Below are positions 1 through 10,142 of a DNA stretch of 64,000 nt, one piece after another. The notes beneath the pieces were generated by a model. It made no database searches. It was not told the DNA's origin and saw nothing but the letters and a program-made list of their open reading frames with translations. Position 1 is the stretch's first letter. The number at the start of each line of letters is the position of its first letter. A program made the translations under genes and the position numbers. The DNA is from Lutibacter citreus (lineage in GTDB: Bacteria > Bacteroidota > Bacteroidia > Flavobacteriales > Flavobacteriaceae), in assembly GCF_003260195.1 (NCBI RefSeq), contig NZ_QEIH01000001.1, positions 496,001 through 560,000 of the forward strand, given 5' to 3'.

Positions 1-792
1 AATTATAGAAATGCAGCTGTATTTATTACGTTACATGTAATTTTTATTTATGCTTCCTTGGAACCAAATATTTTAGAAGTTATAAAATTTAGGGTATTGG
101 ATACTGTAATTGGTGCAGGTTTAGCATTTACTGCAAATTATTTTTTATGGCCAGCTTGGCAAATTCAAAATATAAATGAATTTTTAATTAAAACAATTTC
201 TGCCAATAAAGTGTTTTTAAAAGAAATAGATACTTTTTATCATAATAAAGGGGAACTGCCTACATCTTATAAGTTAGCAAGAAAAGATTCTTTTCTTAAA
301 GTAGGAGATTTAAATGCAGCATATCAAAGGATGAATCAGGAGCCTAAGTCTAAAAAGAAAGAGCTTGGTGAAATTTATGAATTGGTAACCTTTAGCAATA
401 CTTTTTTATCTTCTCTTTCTGCGTTGGGAATGTTTTTAAGAACCAATAAAACAATGGAAGTTCCAAAGCAATTTGAAACTTATATTAAATATATTTCTAA
501 AAATTTAGATATTTCAGTTCAACTATTAAATAATGAATTTAGTTTTAATAGCCAGGAAAAGATTAAATTAAAAGAAGCCCAAGAATTTTATGACAACTAT
601 TTTGATAACTTATCAAAACAAAGAGATCAAGAAATATTGGAAGGAAAAATGATAACAGAAACAATGAAAATTCAGTTACATGAAATTCAACTTGTTTCTG
701 AGCAATTAAAGTGGTTATTAAATCTTTCAGAAAATATAATAAATGGGATTAAGCAACTAAATTTAACAAAAGAGCATAAATCCCATAAATAA
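1..792 (+). CDS. FUSC-type membrane protein, C-terminal part
   Basis: The reading frame is open from the first base, so this is the C-terminal 263 residues of a larger protein cut by the window edge; the TTG at 58 is not needed as a start. The first 55 residues are hydrophobic (two membrane segments ending near FLWP), followed by a long charged helical cytoplasmic tail. This layout matches the YccS/FUSC family (fusaric acid resistance-like, aluminium-activated malate transporter-like inner-membrane proteins). Substrate unknown. It converges on the minus-strand barrel gene 12 bases downstream. Confidence 0.65.
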   Translation, partial: NYRNAAVFITLHVIFIYASLEPNILEVIKFRVLDTVIGAGLAFTANYFLWPAWQIQNINEFLIKTISANKVFLKEIDTFYHNKGELPTSYKLARKDSFLKVGDLNAAYQRMNQEPKSKKKELGEIYELVTFSNTFLSSLSALGMFLRTNKTMEVPKQFETYIKYISKNLDISVQLLNNEFSFNSQEKIKLKEAQEFYDNYFDNLSKQRDQEILEGKMITETMKIQLHEIQLVSEQLKWLLNLSENIINGIKQLNLTKEHKSHK

Positions 793-804
793 TATTTTTA
801 TCTT

Positions 805-2535
805 TTATAAGTCAAATTTATAAGTTATCCCTGCCAAAATTTGTAAAGATTGCACTTGGTAATTCACAAAAGGTTCATAATTATCAGCAAAAATATTATT
901 AATTTTAGCAAAAGCAGTAAGCCTATCAGAGAACATATATCCTCCATTTAAATTTAAATCTACGTAAGAATTATTTTCAATAATATTTCCTTCAGTATTG
1001 CTTAAACCATATGGAATTATATAATCTTTAGTTTCTCCATTAAAGAATAATTTTGCACCTGCAAACCAATTTTTGTTAAGGTAATTGGCATTAATTGATG
1101 CTTTTATAGATGGTAAATTCCAGGCTTCTAATGCGGTTTCTGTAGTGTAATTTGAATAATTTATAGAACCACCAAAATTAAATTCTTTTGAAACATCAAT
1201 AGCAACCTCTCCAGAAAATCCTAATGTTTTAATGTTGTCGTATATTACGTTAAATGAATTTCCAGCTTCATATCCTTGAGAAACATCTAAGCTTCCATTT
1301 GTTTTTGTTTGATTTTGAATAAACAAAGGTTTATCATTTTCATTTGTATGACTTATTTCAAAATTATAACTAACGTTTGAAGCCAATTTACCTTTAGCAC
1401 CAACAAAAGCTTTGTACTGTTTATCTGTTTGTAAAATATTTAATGTTGGCGATACATATGGATTTTCATTTGAAAAATCTTGATAATTATTTTGAATTAA
1501 ATCACCAGTAGCTCCTGCAACCAAAATAAATACTTCATCAACTACTTTAAGTGAAGCTGTAACATTTGGATAGGCATAAAATTTATTGGTTTTATTATCT
1601 AAATCACTTGAATAATAAATTTTAGCACCTAGATTTACGGTTAAATTTTCACGTAAAACCTCAAAACTTGGGCTAAAACCAAGATTTAAAAAGCTATAAT
1701 CAATTGCATTTGAATTTTGATAGTTTTGCTCAAATTTCCCTTTAATTACATCAACTAAAAATTCACTATTAATAAATTCAGTTGAAATAGGAAATTCTAA
1801 TTTTGGCTTAACTGTAAACCTAAATTCATTACTATCATAATTGTCTGAAAAATTCATTAACTCAGCAGTAGCTCCTTTAAAAAATGAATCTTCAAAACTT
1901 ACATTTCCTCCTACATAAATATTCTTGTAAATTTGTTTTTCATCAATTGAATTAACAACGGTTTCATCAAATTGAACATTAGTTGGTATTCCGTAATAAT
2001 TAAACAATTTACGTTGTACACCTGCATTTATTTGCCAATTGTAGTATTTATCAAATTGCTCATAAAAAGCATCAATTCTAGTATTAGCAAAATTGTCATT
2101 TAATTGTAAATCTTTTATTCCTCCTTCAGAAGAATGATGATTTATGAAAACTCCAAAATCGTTATGTCTAGGATCTCCCGTATGTAAATATGCTTCAAAT
2201 AAAGGGCTGGTATAATTTCCAAAACCCGCAGATATATAATTATCATATAACTGTTCTTTTGGAGCTCTAGTTATACCTTTTGCTTTTCCTTTTGAAGGAG
2301 TAAAGGTTGACGCTACAGGGATACTGAAAATACTATAATTAACTTTTTCTTTTTTAATTTTTGATAATGTATCAATTACAGGATTTGATTTTATTTTAAA
2401 AGCATCTGAAATAGAAGGCGTATATGGTTTTACAACCGATATTTCTTCAGTTCTTAAAGTGTCTATTCTAGTTTCCTGAGAAAAAGAAATAGTTGCTGTT
2501 AATATGAATATTGAACTTATAATTAGCTTACGCAT
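805..2535 (-). CDS. Outer-membrane beta-barrel protein (TonB-dependent receptor-like, no plug)
   Basis: 576 residues with an N-terminal signal peptide (cleavage near FSQ, residue 20) and many alternating short aromatic strands typical of an outer-membrane barrel, ending in a hydrophobic strand (ITYKFDL). Databases usually call such flavobacterial proteins TonB-dependent receptors, but no plug domain or TonB box is evident. It lies 53 bases downstream of the large TPR gene on the same strand, so the two probably form an operon and may act together at the envelope. Ligand unknown. Confidence 0.7.
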   Translation of the reverse strand: MRKLIISSIFILTATISFSQETRIDTLRTEEISVVKPYTPSISDAFKIKSNPVIDTLSKIKKEKVNYSIFSIPVASTFTPSKGKAKGITRAPKEQLYDNYISAGFGNYTSPLFEAYLHTGDPRHNDFGVFINHHSSEGGIKDLQLNDNFANTRIDAFYEQFDKYYNWQINAGVQRKLFNYYGIPTNVQFDETVVNSIDEKQIYKNIYVGGNVSFEDSFFKGATAELMNFSDNYDSNEFRFTVKPKLEFPISTEFINSEFLVDVIKGKFEQNYQNSNAIDYSFLNLGFSPSFEVLRENLTVNLGAKIYYSSDLDNKTNKFYAYPNVTASLKVVDEVFILVAGATGDLIQNNYQDFSNENPYVSPTLNILQTDKQYKAFVGAKGKLASNVSYNFEISHTNENDKPLFIQNQTKTNGSLDVSQGYEAGNSFNVIYDNIKTLGFSGEVAIDVSKEFNFGGSINYSNYTTETALEAWNLPSIKASINANYLNKNWFAGAKLFFNGETKDYIIPYGLSNTEGNIIENNSYVDLNLNGGYMFSDRLTAFAKINNIFADNYEPFVNYQVQSLQILAGITYKFDL

Positions 2536-2588
2536 TGGATAAATTTTTCTGTTTAACTATAAAATGTTTTCTTTTGAATTTGTAAATT

Positions 2589-5500
2589 TTAGTTTTTTAC
2601 AGATTCATTAGTTTTTGCTTCTTCTATTTTTATTTTACTAAGTGCCGCTTTAGCTTCATCAACTACATCATTAAATTGTGAAAAGTTTTTAATAACACTT
2701 TCTAAAATATAAGTAGCCTGGTAGGCATCTTTTAATTCATAATAATTATTTGCCATAATAATTAATCCTTTTGAAGCCCAATATTTATAAGCTGAATATT
2801 CTGAAGCTATTTTTTGAGCTAATTGATTTGAAACTCTGTAACTACCGTCTTTATTTTCAAAATAAGCGTTATAATAAAGAGCTTCAGCTTTTAATTCTCC
2901 AGTAGCAATTGCTTCAACTTCTTTATAAGCTGCTCTAGCTTTATTTTCATTATTTGTTTTTATGGCAGAACGGGCAATTATAATATGAGCATCAGATTTT
3001 ATTCGGGTTTCTAATTTTGAATTTTTTAGTACAGTTTCGGCATATTTAACAGCTTTGTTGTAGTTTTTATTCTCGTAGTATCCTTTCATTAAATTGGATT
3101 GTGCAAAGGTTATGTTTTGAGGTAAATCCGCTTCATTTTCCAACCTTTCTAAAATAGGAATGGCACGTTGCCAATTGTTGTTTTCTAATAAAACTAAAGC
3201 TAACCTAGATAAAGAATTTTCAGTAAATTCATTTTGCGGCTGCCCTGTTACATAAGTGTAATAAGGAATAGATTCGGTACGTTTGTTAACTGAAAATAAT
3301 GATTGCGCTAAATAAAAATTTGCTTGAAGTAAATGTAAACCATTTGGAAATTTTAGAATATATCTTTTTAATCCAGTAATTGATTTATTGTGATTGTTTT
3401 GTAAGTATTGTTTTTCAGCCGATTCATAAGTATCATTATCCAATTCAGCATCGGTTACATTTATAAAATCAACAGTTTTTACCCAACTAGCATATTCGTC
3501 AACTCTTCCTAAATCTACATAAATTTGACGTGCATCTTTAACCGCTTGTCTGGCTTCAGCTGTATTAGGAAATCTGTTAACCACATTTTTATAGCTAGCT
3601 AAAGCTTTCTCATTTTGATCACTGTTATAATAAACTAAACCTTTTTTAAGAAGTGATTTAGATACTAACGGACTCCTTTTAAAATTAATTATAAGTTGAT
3701 CAAAATTTGAAATTGCTTTTTGTGTATTCCCTTTTTTAATATATGAATTACCCAAAACATAAAATGCATCATCTCTATAAGTTGATCTTGCGTATTTATT
3801 TAGAAAAAAGTTTAATTCATCAATTTTCTGATTTTCTTTTCCAGTTAAGCCGTAACTAATAGCTTTTTGAAAATGAGCATAATCTCCGTCAATACCATTT
3901 AAACCAATAGCTTTGTCATAATAATTAATAGCACTTGAGTAATTTCTGTTTGCAAAATATCCATCAGCAATTCTTAAATAACTATCATTTATTCTTATTT
4001 TATCATTGGTGTTTTTATTGATGTATTTTTTAAAATATTCAATTGATTTAGAATATTCTTTTTGTTTAAATAGGGTGTAAGCAAGGTTGTAATTTACCTG
4101 TTCAAATTCAACTGTTTTAGAGGCTTCGGTATTTACAGAAAAACTTTTAAAATCTGATAAGGCATCTGTAAAATTATTTAACCTATAGTTGGATTCTCCT
4201 TTCCAAAATGTTGATTTTGCGGTAAAAGAAGGATCTTGTGGGTTAGAGATGGAGTTTTTAAATTTTTCATTTGCTTGTTCAAATTTTCCTTCATTAAATA
4301 ATTCAACACCTCTGTAAAAGGCAACTTTTTGATATAGTCCTATATCTTTTTTGCTTTTTTTATTTTTTAAGAACTCTAAGGCTCCTTTATAATCTTTAGA
4401 AGTAATATATGCACTAATAATTAAATCGTTTATCTCGTTATTGTGTGTTGAATTAGGGTATAACGTATTATATTCTTGTAAAACCTCAGGGACACTTTTA
4501 TAAGGATTCCCGTTTTCGTAGCTTAATTTCGCATAATTTAACCAAGCGTCTTTTTGAATTTCAGGTTCAAATTTCATATGCGCGGCATTTCTAAATGCAT
4601 TTAAAGCCTCATTTTTCTTATCTAATTTTAAGTAACATTCAGCTAAATGATAATAAGCATTTTGTGATACAGCATTATCACCATTTATTATTTTATTGAA
4701 ATAATTAATAGCATTTTCAAAATCATTTTGTTTGTAATAAGAATAACCTAACAAATAATAATCTGTATTGTTCCATTTTCCTCTCTTCCCTTTATATTTT
4801 TTTAAATGTGGAATAGCCTTGTCATATTTTTGAAGATTAAAATAACTCTCTCCAATTATTTTAGAAATTTCAGAATGTTCTAAACCTCTAGATTTTGCTA
4901 ATAAAGGCTCACTTTTTTCAATAGCAGTTTCAAACTTACCTAGTTTAAAATTCATATCAGCTAAATAGTAGGATACATTTTTTTTGAAGGAAGTATTATT
5001 TTCAACTTCTCCTAAATATTTATCTGCCGTGGTGTAATCATCTTGGTTGTAAGCTATAAAACCATAGTAATACTTGGCTTGAGCTCCATATTCTTGAGAA
5101 TCTAATAATCCTAAAAAATAGTTTTTAGCTTCAGAATAATTTTTATTTACAAATAATGAATATCCATATTTAAAATTATACTCTTCCTCTTTTTTTAAGG
5201 ATAAATTAGTAGTGTTAACTTTTTTATACCATTTTGCGGCATATGAATATTTGCCAATTTTAAAATAATAATCAGCAACATCAATAAAAGCATTATTTCT
5301 TTTAGTACTTGTTGGATATTTATCTACAAAATTTTGCATTAAATTATCCGAATTTCTTTGTCCTAATCTAATAGCACAATTTGCGGCATAATATTCACAA
5401 TTAGCTTTTAATTCTGAAGTGTTCTCAAAATTACTTTTTATATTATTGAACTTATGTTGGGCAGCCACGTAAGCCTTATTTTGATATAATTCAATAGCAT

Positions 5501-5606
5501 GATTATAATCTTTTAAGGGATTTGTGTAAATAGCTGTTTTTTGCGCATACGTTGAACAGGTAATAAAAAATATTATAAATGGTAGTACGAATTTTTTATA
5601 ATTCAT
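2589..5606 (-). CDS. Large tetratricopeptide repeat protein
   Basis: 1005 residues: a signal peptide (about residues 1-21, ending TYAQ) then TPR-like helical repeats along almost the whole length, with many copies of A-x-x-Y/F-Y-x-G/A-x-x-x-Y-x-x-x-x-Y patterns. The protein should be periplasmic or surface-exposed and act as a protein-interaction scaffold, in the manner of YbgF/BamD-type TPR proteins. It is the first gene of a probable operon with the outer-membrane barrel protein at 805-2535. No enzymatic motif is visible. Confidence 0.8.
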   Translation of the reverse strand: MNYKKFVLPFIIFFITCSTYAQKTAIYTNPLKDYNHAIELYQNKAYVAAQHKFNNIKSNFENTSELKANCEYYAANCAIRLGQRNSDNLMQNFVDKYPTSTKRNNAFIDVADYYFKIGKYSYAAKWYKKVNTTNLSLKKEEEYNFKYGYSLFVNKNYSEAKNYFLGLLDSQEYGAQAKYYYGFIAYNQDDYTTADKYLGEVENNTSFKKNVSYYLADMNFKLGKFETAIEKSEPLLAKSRGLEHSEISKIIGESYFNLQKYDKAIPHLKKYKGKRGKWNNTDYYLLGYSYYKQNDFENAINYFNKIINGDNAVSQNAYYHLAECYLKLDKKNEALNAFRNAAHMKFEPEIQKDAWLNYAKLSYENGNPYKSVPEVLQEYNTLYPNSTHNNEINDLIISAYITSKDYKGALEFLKNKKSKKDIGLYQKVAFYRGVELFNEGKFEQANEKFKNSISNPQDPSFTAKSTFWKGESNYRLNNFTDALSDFKSFSVNTEASKTVEFEQVNYNLAYTLFKQKEYSKSIEYFKKYINKNTNDKIRINDSYLRIADGYFANRNYSSAINYYDKAIGLNGIDGDYAHFQKAISYGLTGKENQKIDELNFFLNKYARSTYRDDAFYVLGNSYIKKGNTQKAISNFDQLIINFKRSPLVSKSLLKKGLVYYNSDQNEKALASYKNVVNRFPNTAEARQAVKDARQIYVDLGRVDEYASWVKTVDFINVTDAELDNDTYESAEKQYLQNNHNKSITGLKRYILKFPNGLHLLQANFYLAQSLFSVNKRTESIPYYTYVTGQPQNEFTENSLSRLALVLLENNNWQRAIPILERLENEADLPQNITFAQSNLMKGYYENKNYNKAVKYAETVLKNSKLETRIKSDAHIIIARSAIKTNNENKARAAYKEVEAIATGELKAEALYYNAYFENKDGSYRVSNQLAQKIASEYSAYKYWASKGLIIMANNYYELKDAYQATYILESVIKNFSQFNDVVDEAKAALSKIKIEEAKTNESVKN

Positions 5607-5781
5607 TTTAATAAAAATTGAAGTTTAAAACTATAATCTAATAACGCATTTTTTTTTCGAAATTGCATTTTTTAGTTGTTTTTTTATCAACAGTTGATAG
5701 CAATAGTTGTTCCAATTTTTAATATTTGTCAATAATTTTAATTATAAATGACTATATGTTGAAATTTTATTTTTAAATATT

Positions 5782-5789
5782 TAGTTTTG
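5782..5789 (+). promoter_or_regulatory. Bacteroidota -7 box for the FtsE-like gene
   Basis: TAGTTTTG matches TAnnTTTG, the sigma-ABfr -7 consensus. A TTG at 5759-5761, 20 bases upstream, is a fitting -33 element. The predicted transcript starts about 5795, a short leader before the ATG at 5805. Confidence 0.5.
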
Positions 5790-5804
5790 TTAAAAACCAA
5801 TTAA

Positions 5805-6497
5805 ATGTCTGAAACCATACTTTCTTTACAGAATGCAGAAATATACCAACGCGATAATTTAGTTTTATCGAAAGTGAATCTAAATATTAACCAAGGAGAA
5901 TTTGTTTATTTAATAGGTAAAACGGGAAGTGGTAAGAGTAGTTTAATGAAAACTTTGTATGGAGATTTATCTCTTGAAAAAGGAACAGGAAGTATTGTAG
6001 ATTTTAGTTTAAACATGTTAAAAGAAAAGGAAATTCCTTTTTTAAGAAGAAAATTGGGAATTGTATTTCAAGATTTTAAGTTATTGAATGATAGAAATGT
6101 TTTTGAAAATTTAAAATTTGTTTTAAAAGCAACGGGTTGGAAAGATTCAGAAAAAATGAAGTCAAAAATAATGGAGGTTTTATCTAAAGTAGGTATGGAA
6201 ACTAAAGACTTTAAAATGCCTTTTCAACTTTCTGGAGGAGAACAACAAAGAGTAGCAATAGCACGAGCTTTACTAAATGATCCTGATTTAATTTTAGCAG
6301 ATGAGCCAACCGGAAATTTGGATCCAGCTACTTCTGTTGGTGTTATGAATGTTTTAAAAGAAATTCATCAAACTGGAAAAACAATTTTAATGGCAACACA
6401 TGATTATGCATTAATTTTAAAATTTCCTTATAGAACCTTAAAATGTGAAGGGGGAGAATTGTTTGAAGTTGTACAGCAAAAAAATTCTGGAGTTTAA
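5805..6497 (+). CDS. ftsE: FtsE-like ABC transporter ATPase
   Basis: 230 residues, the normal length for FtsE. Walker A GKTGSGKS is at residues 38-45, the Q-loop sits in VFQDFK, the ABC signature is LSGGEQQR, and Walker B is [13 protein letters not shown] followed by the H-loop in MATHD. In the cell division complex FtsE pairs with FtsX to activate peptidoglycan hydrolysis; ftsX is not adjacent here, which is common in Bacteroidota. The stop codon overlaps the start of the following glycosyltransferase (TAATG), so the two genes are translationally coupled. LolD-like or other small ABC ATPases are alternatives. Confidence 0.75.
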   Translation: MSETILSLQNAEIYQRDNLVLSKVNLNINQGEFVYLIGKTGSGKSSLMKTLYGDLSLEKGTGSIVDFSLNMLKEKEIPFLRRKLGIVFQDFKLLNDRNVFENLKFVLKATGWKDSEKMKSKIMEVLSKVGMETKDFKMPFQLSGGEQQRVAIARALLNDPDLILADEPTGNLDPATSVGVMNVLKEIHQTGKTILMATHDYALILKFPYRTLKCEGGELFEVVQQKNSGV

Positions 6498-7390
6498 TGC
6501 TATCGGTTTTAATACCAATATATAATTATAATGTAGTAAAACTTGTTGAAACGATACATGCTCAATTTGAAGGGCTCTTAGTTGATTTTGAAGTTATTTG
6601 TATTTGTGATGCTTCAAATAGATATATTACTGAAAATAAGTTTGTTAATAGTTTCCTAAATACTAATTTAATAACACTTAGTACAAATATTGGCAGAAGT
6701 AAAATTAGAAATTTGTTGGTTGAAAAATCAAATTTCAATTGGCTACTTTTTTTAGATGCAGATGTTATTCCAAAAGAGGATTTATTCATCTCTAATTATT
6801 TAAACTTTATTAAAAAAAACAATACAAAGGTTTGTTTTGGAGGTATTGAATATAAGGAGGTAGATGAAATTGAAAATAAACCTCTTAGATTGGTTTATGG
6901 GAAAAAAAGAGAAGAAATTTCAGCTGAAAGAAGGAAAAAAAGCCCTTATCAATTTGCTACTGGTACAAATGTTTTGATTCATAAAACAATTTTTAACTCT
7001 ATAAAATTTAATGAAAACATAGTTAAATATGGTTTTGAAGATGTTCTCTTTGTTGAAAATTTAAAACTTAACAGAATTAAAATTGATCATATTAATAATC
7101 CTGTTTTTCATCTTGGTATTGAAAATAATTTAACTTTTTTAAATAAAACCAAAGAAGGGATTGAAAACTTGTTATATTTGAGTAATAATGCAATAATTAA
7201 AGGAGACAATTTAAAGTTATTAAAAAGCTTTAGAATTCTATCTTCTGTAAAACTAAATTGGATAATTAAAGGTTTATTTTACATTTTTAAAAAACCGATA
7301 GAAAGAAATTTATTAAGTAATTTCCCCTCTCTATTTTTGTTCGATTTATATAAATTGGGGTATTTGTGTTCAGTTCCAAAAGCGGAATAA
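6497..7390 (+). CDS. Family 2 glycosyltransferase
   Basis: 297 residues with an N-terminal GT-A fold (LSVLIPIYNY), a DxD motif in LFLDADVIP near residue 90 that would bind metal and nucleotide sugar, and a galactosyltransferase-like middle part (FATGTNVLIHK, then YGFEDVLF). The C-terminal third is basic and hydrophobic, fitting membrane association. It starts within the stop codon of ftsE. The acceptor is unknown, but three envelope-polysaccharide genes follow on the other strand. Confidence 0.8.
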   Translation: MLSVLIPIYNYNVVKLVETIHAQFEGLLVDFEVICICDASNRYITENKFVNSFLNTNLITLSTNIGRSKIRNLLVEKSNFNWLLFLDADVIPKEDLFISNYLNFIKKNNTKVCFGGIEYKEVDEIENKPLRLVYGKKREEISAERRKKSPYQFATGTNVLIHKTIFNSIKFNENIVKYGFEDVLFVENLKLNRIKIDHINNPVFHLGIENNLTFLNKTKEGIENLLYLSNNAIIKGDNLKLLKSFRILSSVKLNWIIKGLFYIFKKPIERNLLSNFPSLFLFDLYKLGYLCSVPKAE

Positions 7391-7393
7391 AAC

Positions 7394-8704
7394 TTAATGT
7401 TTACTAGCCTCTTCAACTAATTTTTCATAAACAATTGTCCAATTTTCCCAATCATTGGTTTCGCTTAATGATGAATTGTGCCATAAGGATACAAATGATC
7501 CATTTACTTTTTTTATAGAATTAATAATTTTATTTATTTTTTTAATTGCCTGCTCGGGCTTTAATTTTTCATAATGATTTAAAGTTCCATCCATTATTTG
7601 AAAAGGAGTAATTAATAAATCTTCTTCCTCATTTTTTAATATGTTAAAAAAGGGAAAGGTTGAACAAATGCCTGCCCGAAATCCAATTTTACTGGCATAA
7701 CCCATTGTATAATCATGGGATATGTTATTTTTTAATAAATTTTCGTAGGTGCTTGGGAAGCTTAACATTAAAAAATGTTGTCTGCTATTAGTTATTTTTT
7801 GATTGGTTATTTTCTCTAATCGTTTTTTTTCAATTCCAATTTTTAATGGATTTTTGTTTGAAGCGTAGGAAGGGTGAATTCCAATCTGGTTTTTATTGTT
7901 TAAGTTAAGAGAGGCTATTAATTGTTGAATTGAATTAGTTTTATGATGCAAGTTTTTGTCGAATTTGGCATAATCTCCTAAATTAATAAAATAGTGATTT
8001 GTAGTATTATATTTTTCTTGAATTTTATTTATGAAATCATAAGAATTGTAAATGTCATGTTTTTTTAGAATAAATTTAAGCCGATTTTTTAATTCACTTT
8101 TATTTAAAGTTAAAACTGATTTTGTAAATCCAGCAAACAACCGAAAAATCCCTTTACCTTTATATGCATATGCAATATCAATATCTATTGAATTTATATA
8201 CTTGTATTTGGTTTGAGGAAAATTATAATCTGGATAAAGATTAGCAATTTCTTTCTTTAAATTTAATGCCCATAGGTTTACAACTGGAAGCTCTAAAAAA
8301 TTATTTTTAAAAGCAAATGAATCTTCAGCTTTAAATCTATAATGATTATCTAAATTTTTGGGAAAATATTCTTCATACCGAGAAACCATAAAAAAGGTAC
8401 TTGCAAAGATGTCAAAACCATAAAGTGAATTATCACATGTTTTAAAGAAATATGGAACATCTTCTATCCATTTAGGTTTAATCTTCTGTTTATTTATATC
8501 AGTTTCAAAAAGAATTTTATGAGGAATAATTGAAATACAATCTTTTAAATTTTTAGAACTGTAATTTACACGAACTTGATTTTTAGAATTGTCAAAAGTT
8601 TCAAGATTAACGATTTTAAATGTAGTTTTTAATACATGATTAAAAACTACATTTAAACTGTAAATCAAACGGTTTGATATGTTTTCGCTATAAATAACAA
8701 TCAT
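7394..8704 (-). CDS. Polysaccharide deacetylase-family protein
   Basis: 436 residues. SIDIDIAYAYKG around residues 170-182 fits the metal-binding first motif of NodB-type deacetylases, GIHPSYASN is the second-motif region, and FRAGICSTFPF and LWHNSSL are further conserved patches of the variant family with a DUF7033-like N-terminal domain. It would trim N- or O-acetyl groups from an envelope polysaccharide. The gene overlaps the upstream GT4 by 4 bases, so they are co-translated. Family placement is good; activity is inferred. Confidence 0.65.
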   Translation of the reverse strand: MIVIYSENISNRLIYSLNVVFNHVLKTTFKIVNLETFDNSKNQVRVNYSSKNLKDCISIIPHKILFETDINKQKIKPKWIEDVPYFFKTCDNSLYGFDIFASTFFMVSRYEEYFPKNLDNHYRFKAEDSFAFKNNFLELPVVNLWALNLKKEIANLYPDYNFPQTKYKYINSIDIDIAYAYKGKGIFRLFAGFTKSVLTLNKSELKNRLKFILKKHDIYNSYDFINKIQEKYNTTNHYFINLGDYAKFDKNLHHKTNSIQQLIASLNLNNKNQIGIHPSYASNKNPLKIGIEKKRLEKITNQKITNSRQHFLMLSFPSTYENLLKNNISHDYTMGYASKIGFRAGICSTFPFFNILKNEEEDLLITPFQIMDGTLNHYEKLKPEQAIKKINKIINSIKKVNGSFVSLWHNSSLSETNDWENWTIVYEKLVEEASKH

Positions 8705-9798
8705 TTTAAATTACGATAAATGTTTTTTAGCTTTTCACTTTCTTTTTCCCAATTTAATTCATTCTTTGGGTATTCAAATTTTTCAATTGAAAAGTAATTG
8801 GTATTTTTAAGTAATATTTTAATTTGACTTGCTAATTTTTCGGGATTTCTATTTTTTACTATTTCACCAACTTTATATTTTAAAACAATGTTTTTCATTT
8901 CTGGTAAATCCGATGTCAAAACAGGAACATTGCTCTGAATGTAATCAAATAATTTGTTTGGTAGGGCAAATCTATAACTTAAACAAATATCTTCTTCTAA
9001 ACTCAATCCTAAATCCGCTAGTCGAGTTAATTTTTTTAATTCAAAAGGATTAATTTTACCAATAAATTTAACCTTATCTGATAGTTTTAAATCTAAGACT
9101 TTCTTTTTTAAAGCGTGTTCAATATCTCCTGACCCAATAATTACAAGAATTGTGTTTTGACAAAAAAGCATTGTGTCAATAATTAGTTCAAGACCTCTAC
9201 CTATGTTTAAAGCACCTTGATAAAGAATTATTTTTTGAATTTCAATTTTAAATGGAAAACTTCCTGTTTTTATGCTATTTATTTTTTTAGGAAAATTTCT
9301 GATAACTGAAAAATCAGCGCCATATTTAAATTTATAATACTTGGCTATTGATTTACATACAGTAATGTTGTTTTTTATGTTGGGTAAAATTAATTTTTCA
9401 ATAGCTAACCAAAAGCTTCTTACAAAAGGTCTATCAATTAATTCAGGTACTTCTGTAAATAGCTCATGGCTATCATAAACTAATTTCTTCTTAAAAAGTT
9501 TACTAATTAAATAGTTTGGTAGTAATGTATCTAAATCATTGCTTAATAAAACATCTTTTTTTAAAAAAAGTAGTTTAAAAAATAAATGAATATTGTATTC
9601 AGCATAAAATAGAAATCCTTTGTTAAAAATTAAATTTAAGCGAATAGTTGTATAAGGTCTTTCAATAGATTGACTATTCTTTAATTTTCTTCCAATTAAT
9701 ACAATGTCATAATCCATCTCTAAGAGAGTGGAGCAAACTTTATGCACTCTTTGGTCGTTTACTAAGTCATTTGTTACAGAAACAATAATTCGTTTCAA
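8701..9798 (-). CDS. Family 4 glycosyltransferase
   Basis: 365 residues with GT-B organisation: an N-terminal Rossmann half with VLLSNDLDTLLPNYL and VYDSHELFTEVPEL, and a C-terminal donor-binding half with LYQGALNIGRGLEL, IGSGDIE, and the LSLEEDICLSYRFALPNKLFDY stretch containing the E-x7-E region. It transfers a sugar to a lipid- or polysaccharide-linked acceptor at the inner membrane. It sits 13 bases after the small 3-TM gene and overlaps the deacetylase-like gene. Confidence 0.8.
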   Translation of the reverse strand: MKRIIVSVTNDLVNDQRVHKVCSTLLEMDYDIVLIGRKLKNSQSIERPYTTIRLNLIFNKGFLFYAEYNIHLFFKLLFLKKDVLLSNDLDTLLPNYLISKLFKKKLVYDSHELFTEVPELIDRPFVRSFWLAIEKLILPNIKNNITVCKSIAKYYKFKYGADFSVIRNFPKKINSIKTGSFPFKIEIQKIILYQGALNIGRGLELIIDTMLFCQNTILVIIGSGDIEHALKKKVLDLKLSDKVKFIGKINPFELKKLTRLADLGLSLEEDICLSYRFALPNKLFDYIQSNVPVLTSDLPEMKNIVLKYKVGEIVKNRNPEKLASQIKILLKNTNYFSIEKFEYPKNELNWEKESEKLKNIYRNLK

Positions 9799-9811
9799 AA
9801 ATGGAATTATT

Positions 9812-10045
9812 TTAAATTAATTTAGATCTATTGTAAAGGTAATATATGTTTGCTAATAAAATAAAAAGATTAGTGATAATAATTGGCCAAGAGGTATTTA
9901 ACATTATTCCATATAAAATAAAAAGTATGGCGCCAATAGAATTTATTATTCTTAAGGTGTATATATTTTTCATTAAAAAAGAAATCATTAGTACTACTGA
10001 GGCTGTATAGCCAACCCACTCTGAATAAGGTATATTTAATAACAT
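9812..10045 (-). CDS. Small 3-TM membrane protein (SemiSWEET/YgjV-like)
   Basis: 77 residues forming three hydrophobic helices (about 9-25, 31-48 and 53-71) with little else. The size and pattern resemble SemiSWEET half-transporters and short YgjV-like proteins, but no diagnostic motif is secure. It is the first gene of the operon with the GT4 and deacetylase-like genes. An intrinsic terminator-like hairpin lies 20 bases upstream of its start, so expression may depend on read-through. Confidence 0.5.
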   Translation of the reverse strand: MLLNIPYSEWVGYTASVVLMISFLMKNIYTLRIINSIGAILFILYGIMLNTSWPIIITNLFILLANIYYLYNRSKLI

Positions 10046-10064
10046 TTAATTAATTTAAAGGTCT

Positions 10065-10142
10065 TTATAAAAAAGAAACCTCACTCAAAGTCTTGAGTGA
10101 GGAAAATTGCTATGAAAAAGATTGATAAACCGTAAGGCTTAC
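10065..10142 (-). ncRNA. Short leader RNA or sRNA ending in a strong terminator
   Basis: On the minus strand a -7 box TATCTTTG (10156-10149) would start a transcript near 10142. It runs for about 75 nt and ends in a perfect 10-bp hairpin (CCTCACTCAA at 10079-10088 with TTGAGTGAGG at 10093-10102) followed by a T-rich run. No minus-strand gene lies upstream whose transcript needs ending, so this is either a free small RNA or an attenuator leader for the operon starting at 10045. Not recognised as a known RNA family. Confidence 0.45.
10079..10102 (-). terminator. Intrinsic terminator hairpin
   Basis: A 10-bp perfect stem with a 4-base loop. The T-run (TTTCTTTTTT) follows only on the minus strand, which sets the direction. 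It ends the small RNA described at 10065-10142. Confidence 0.65.
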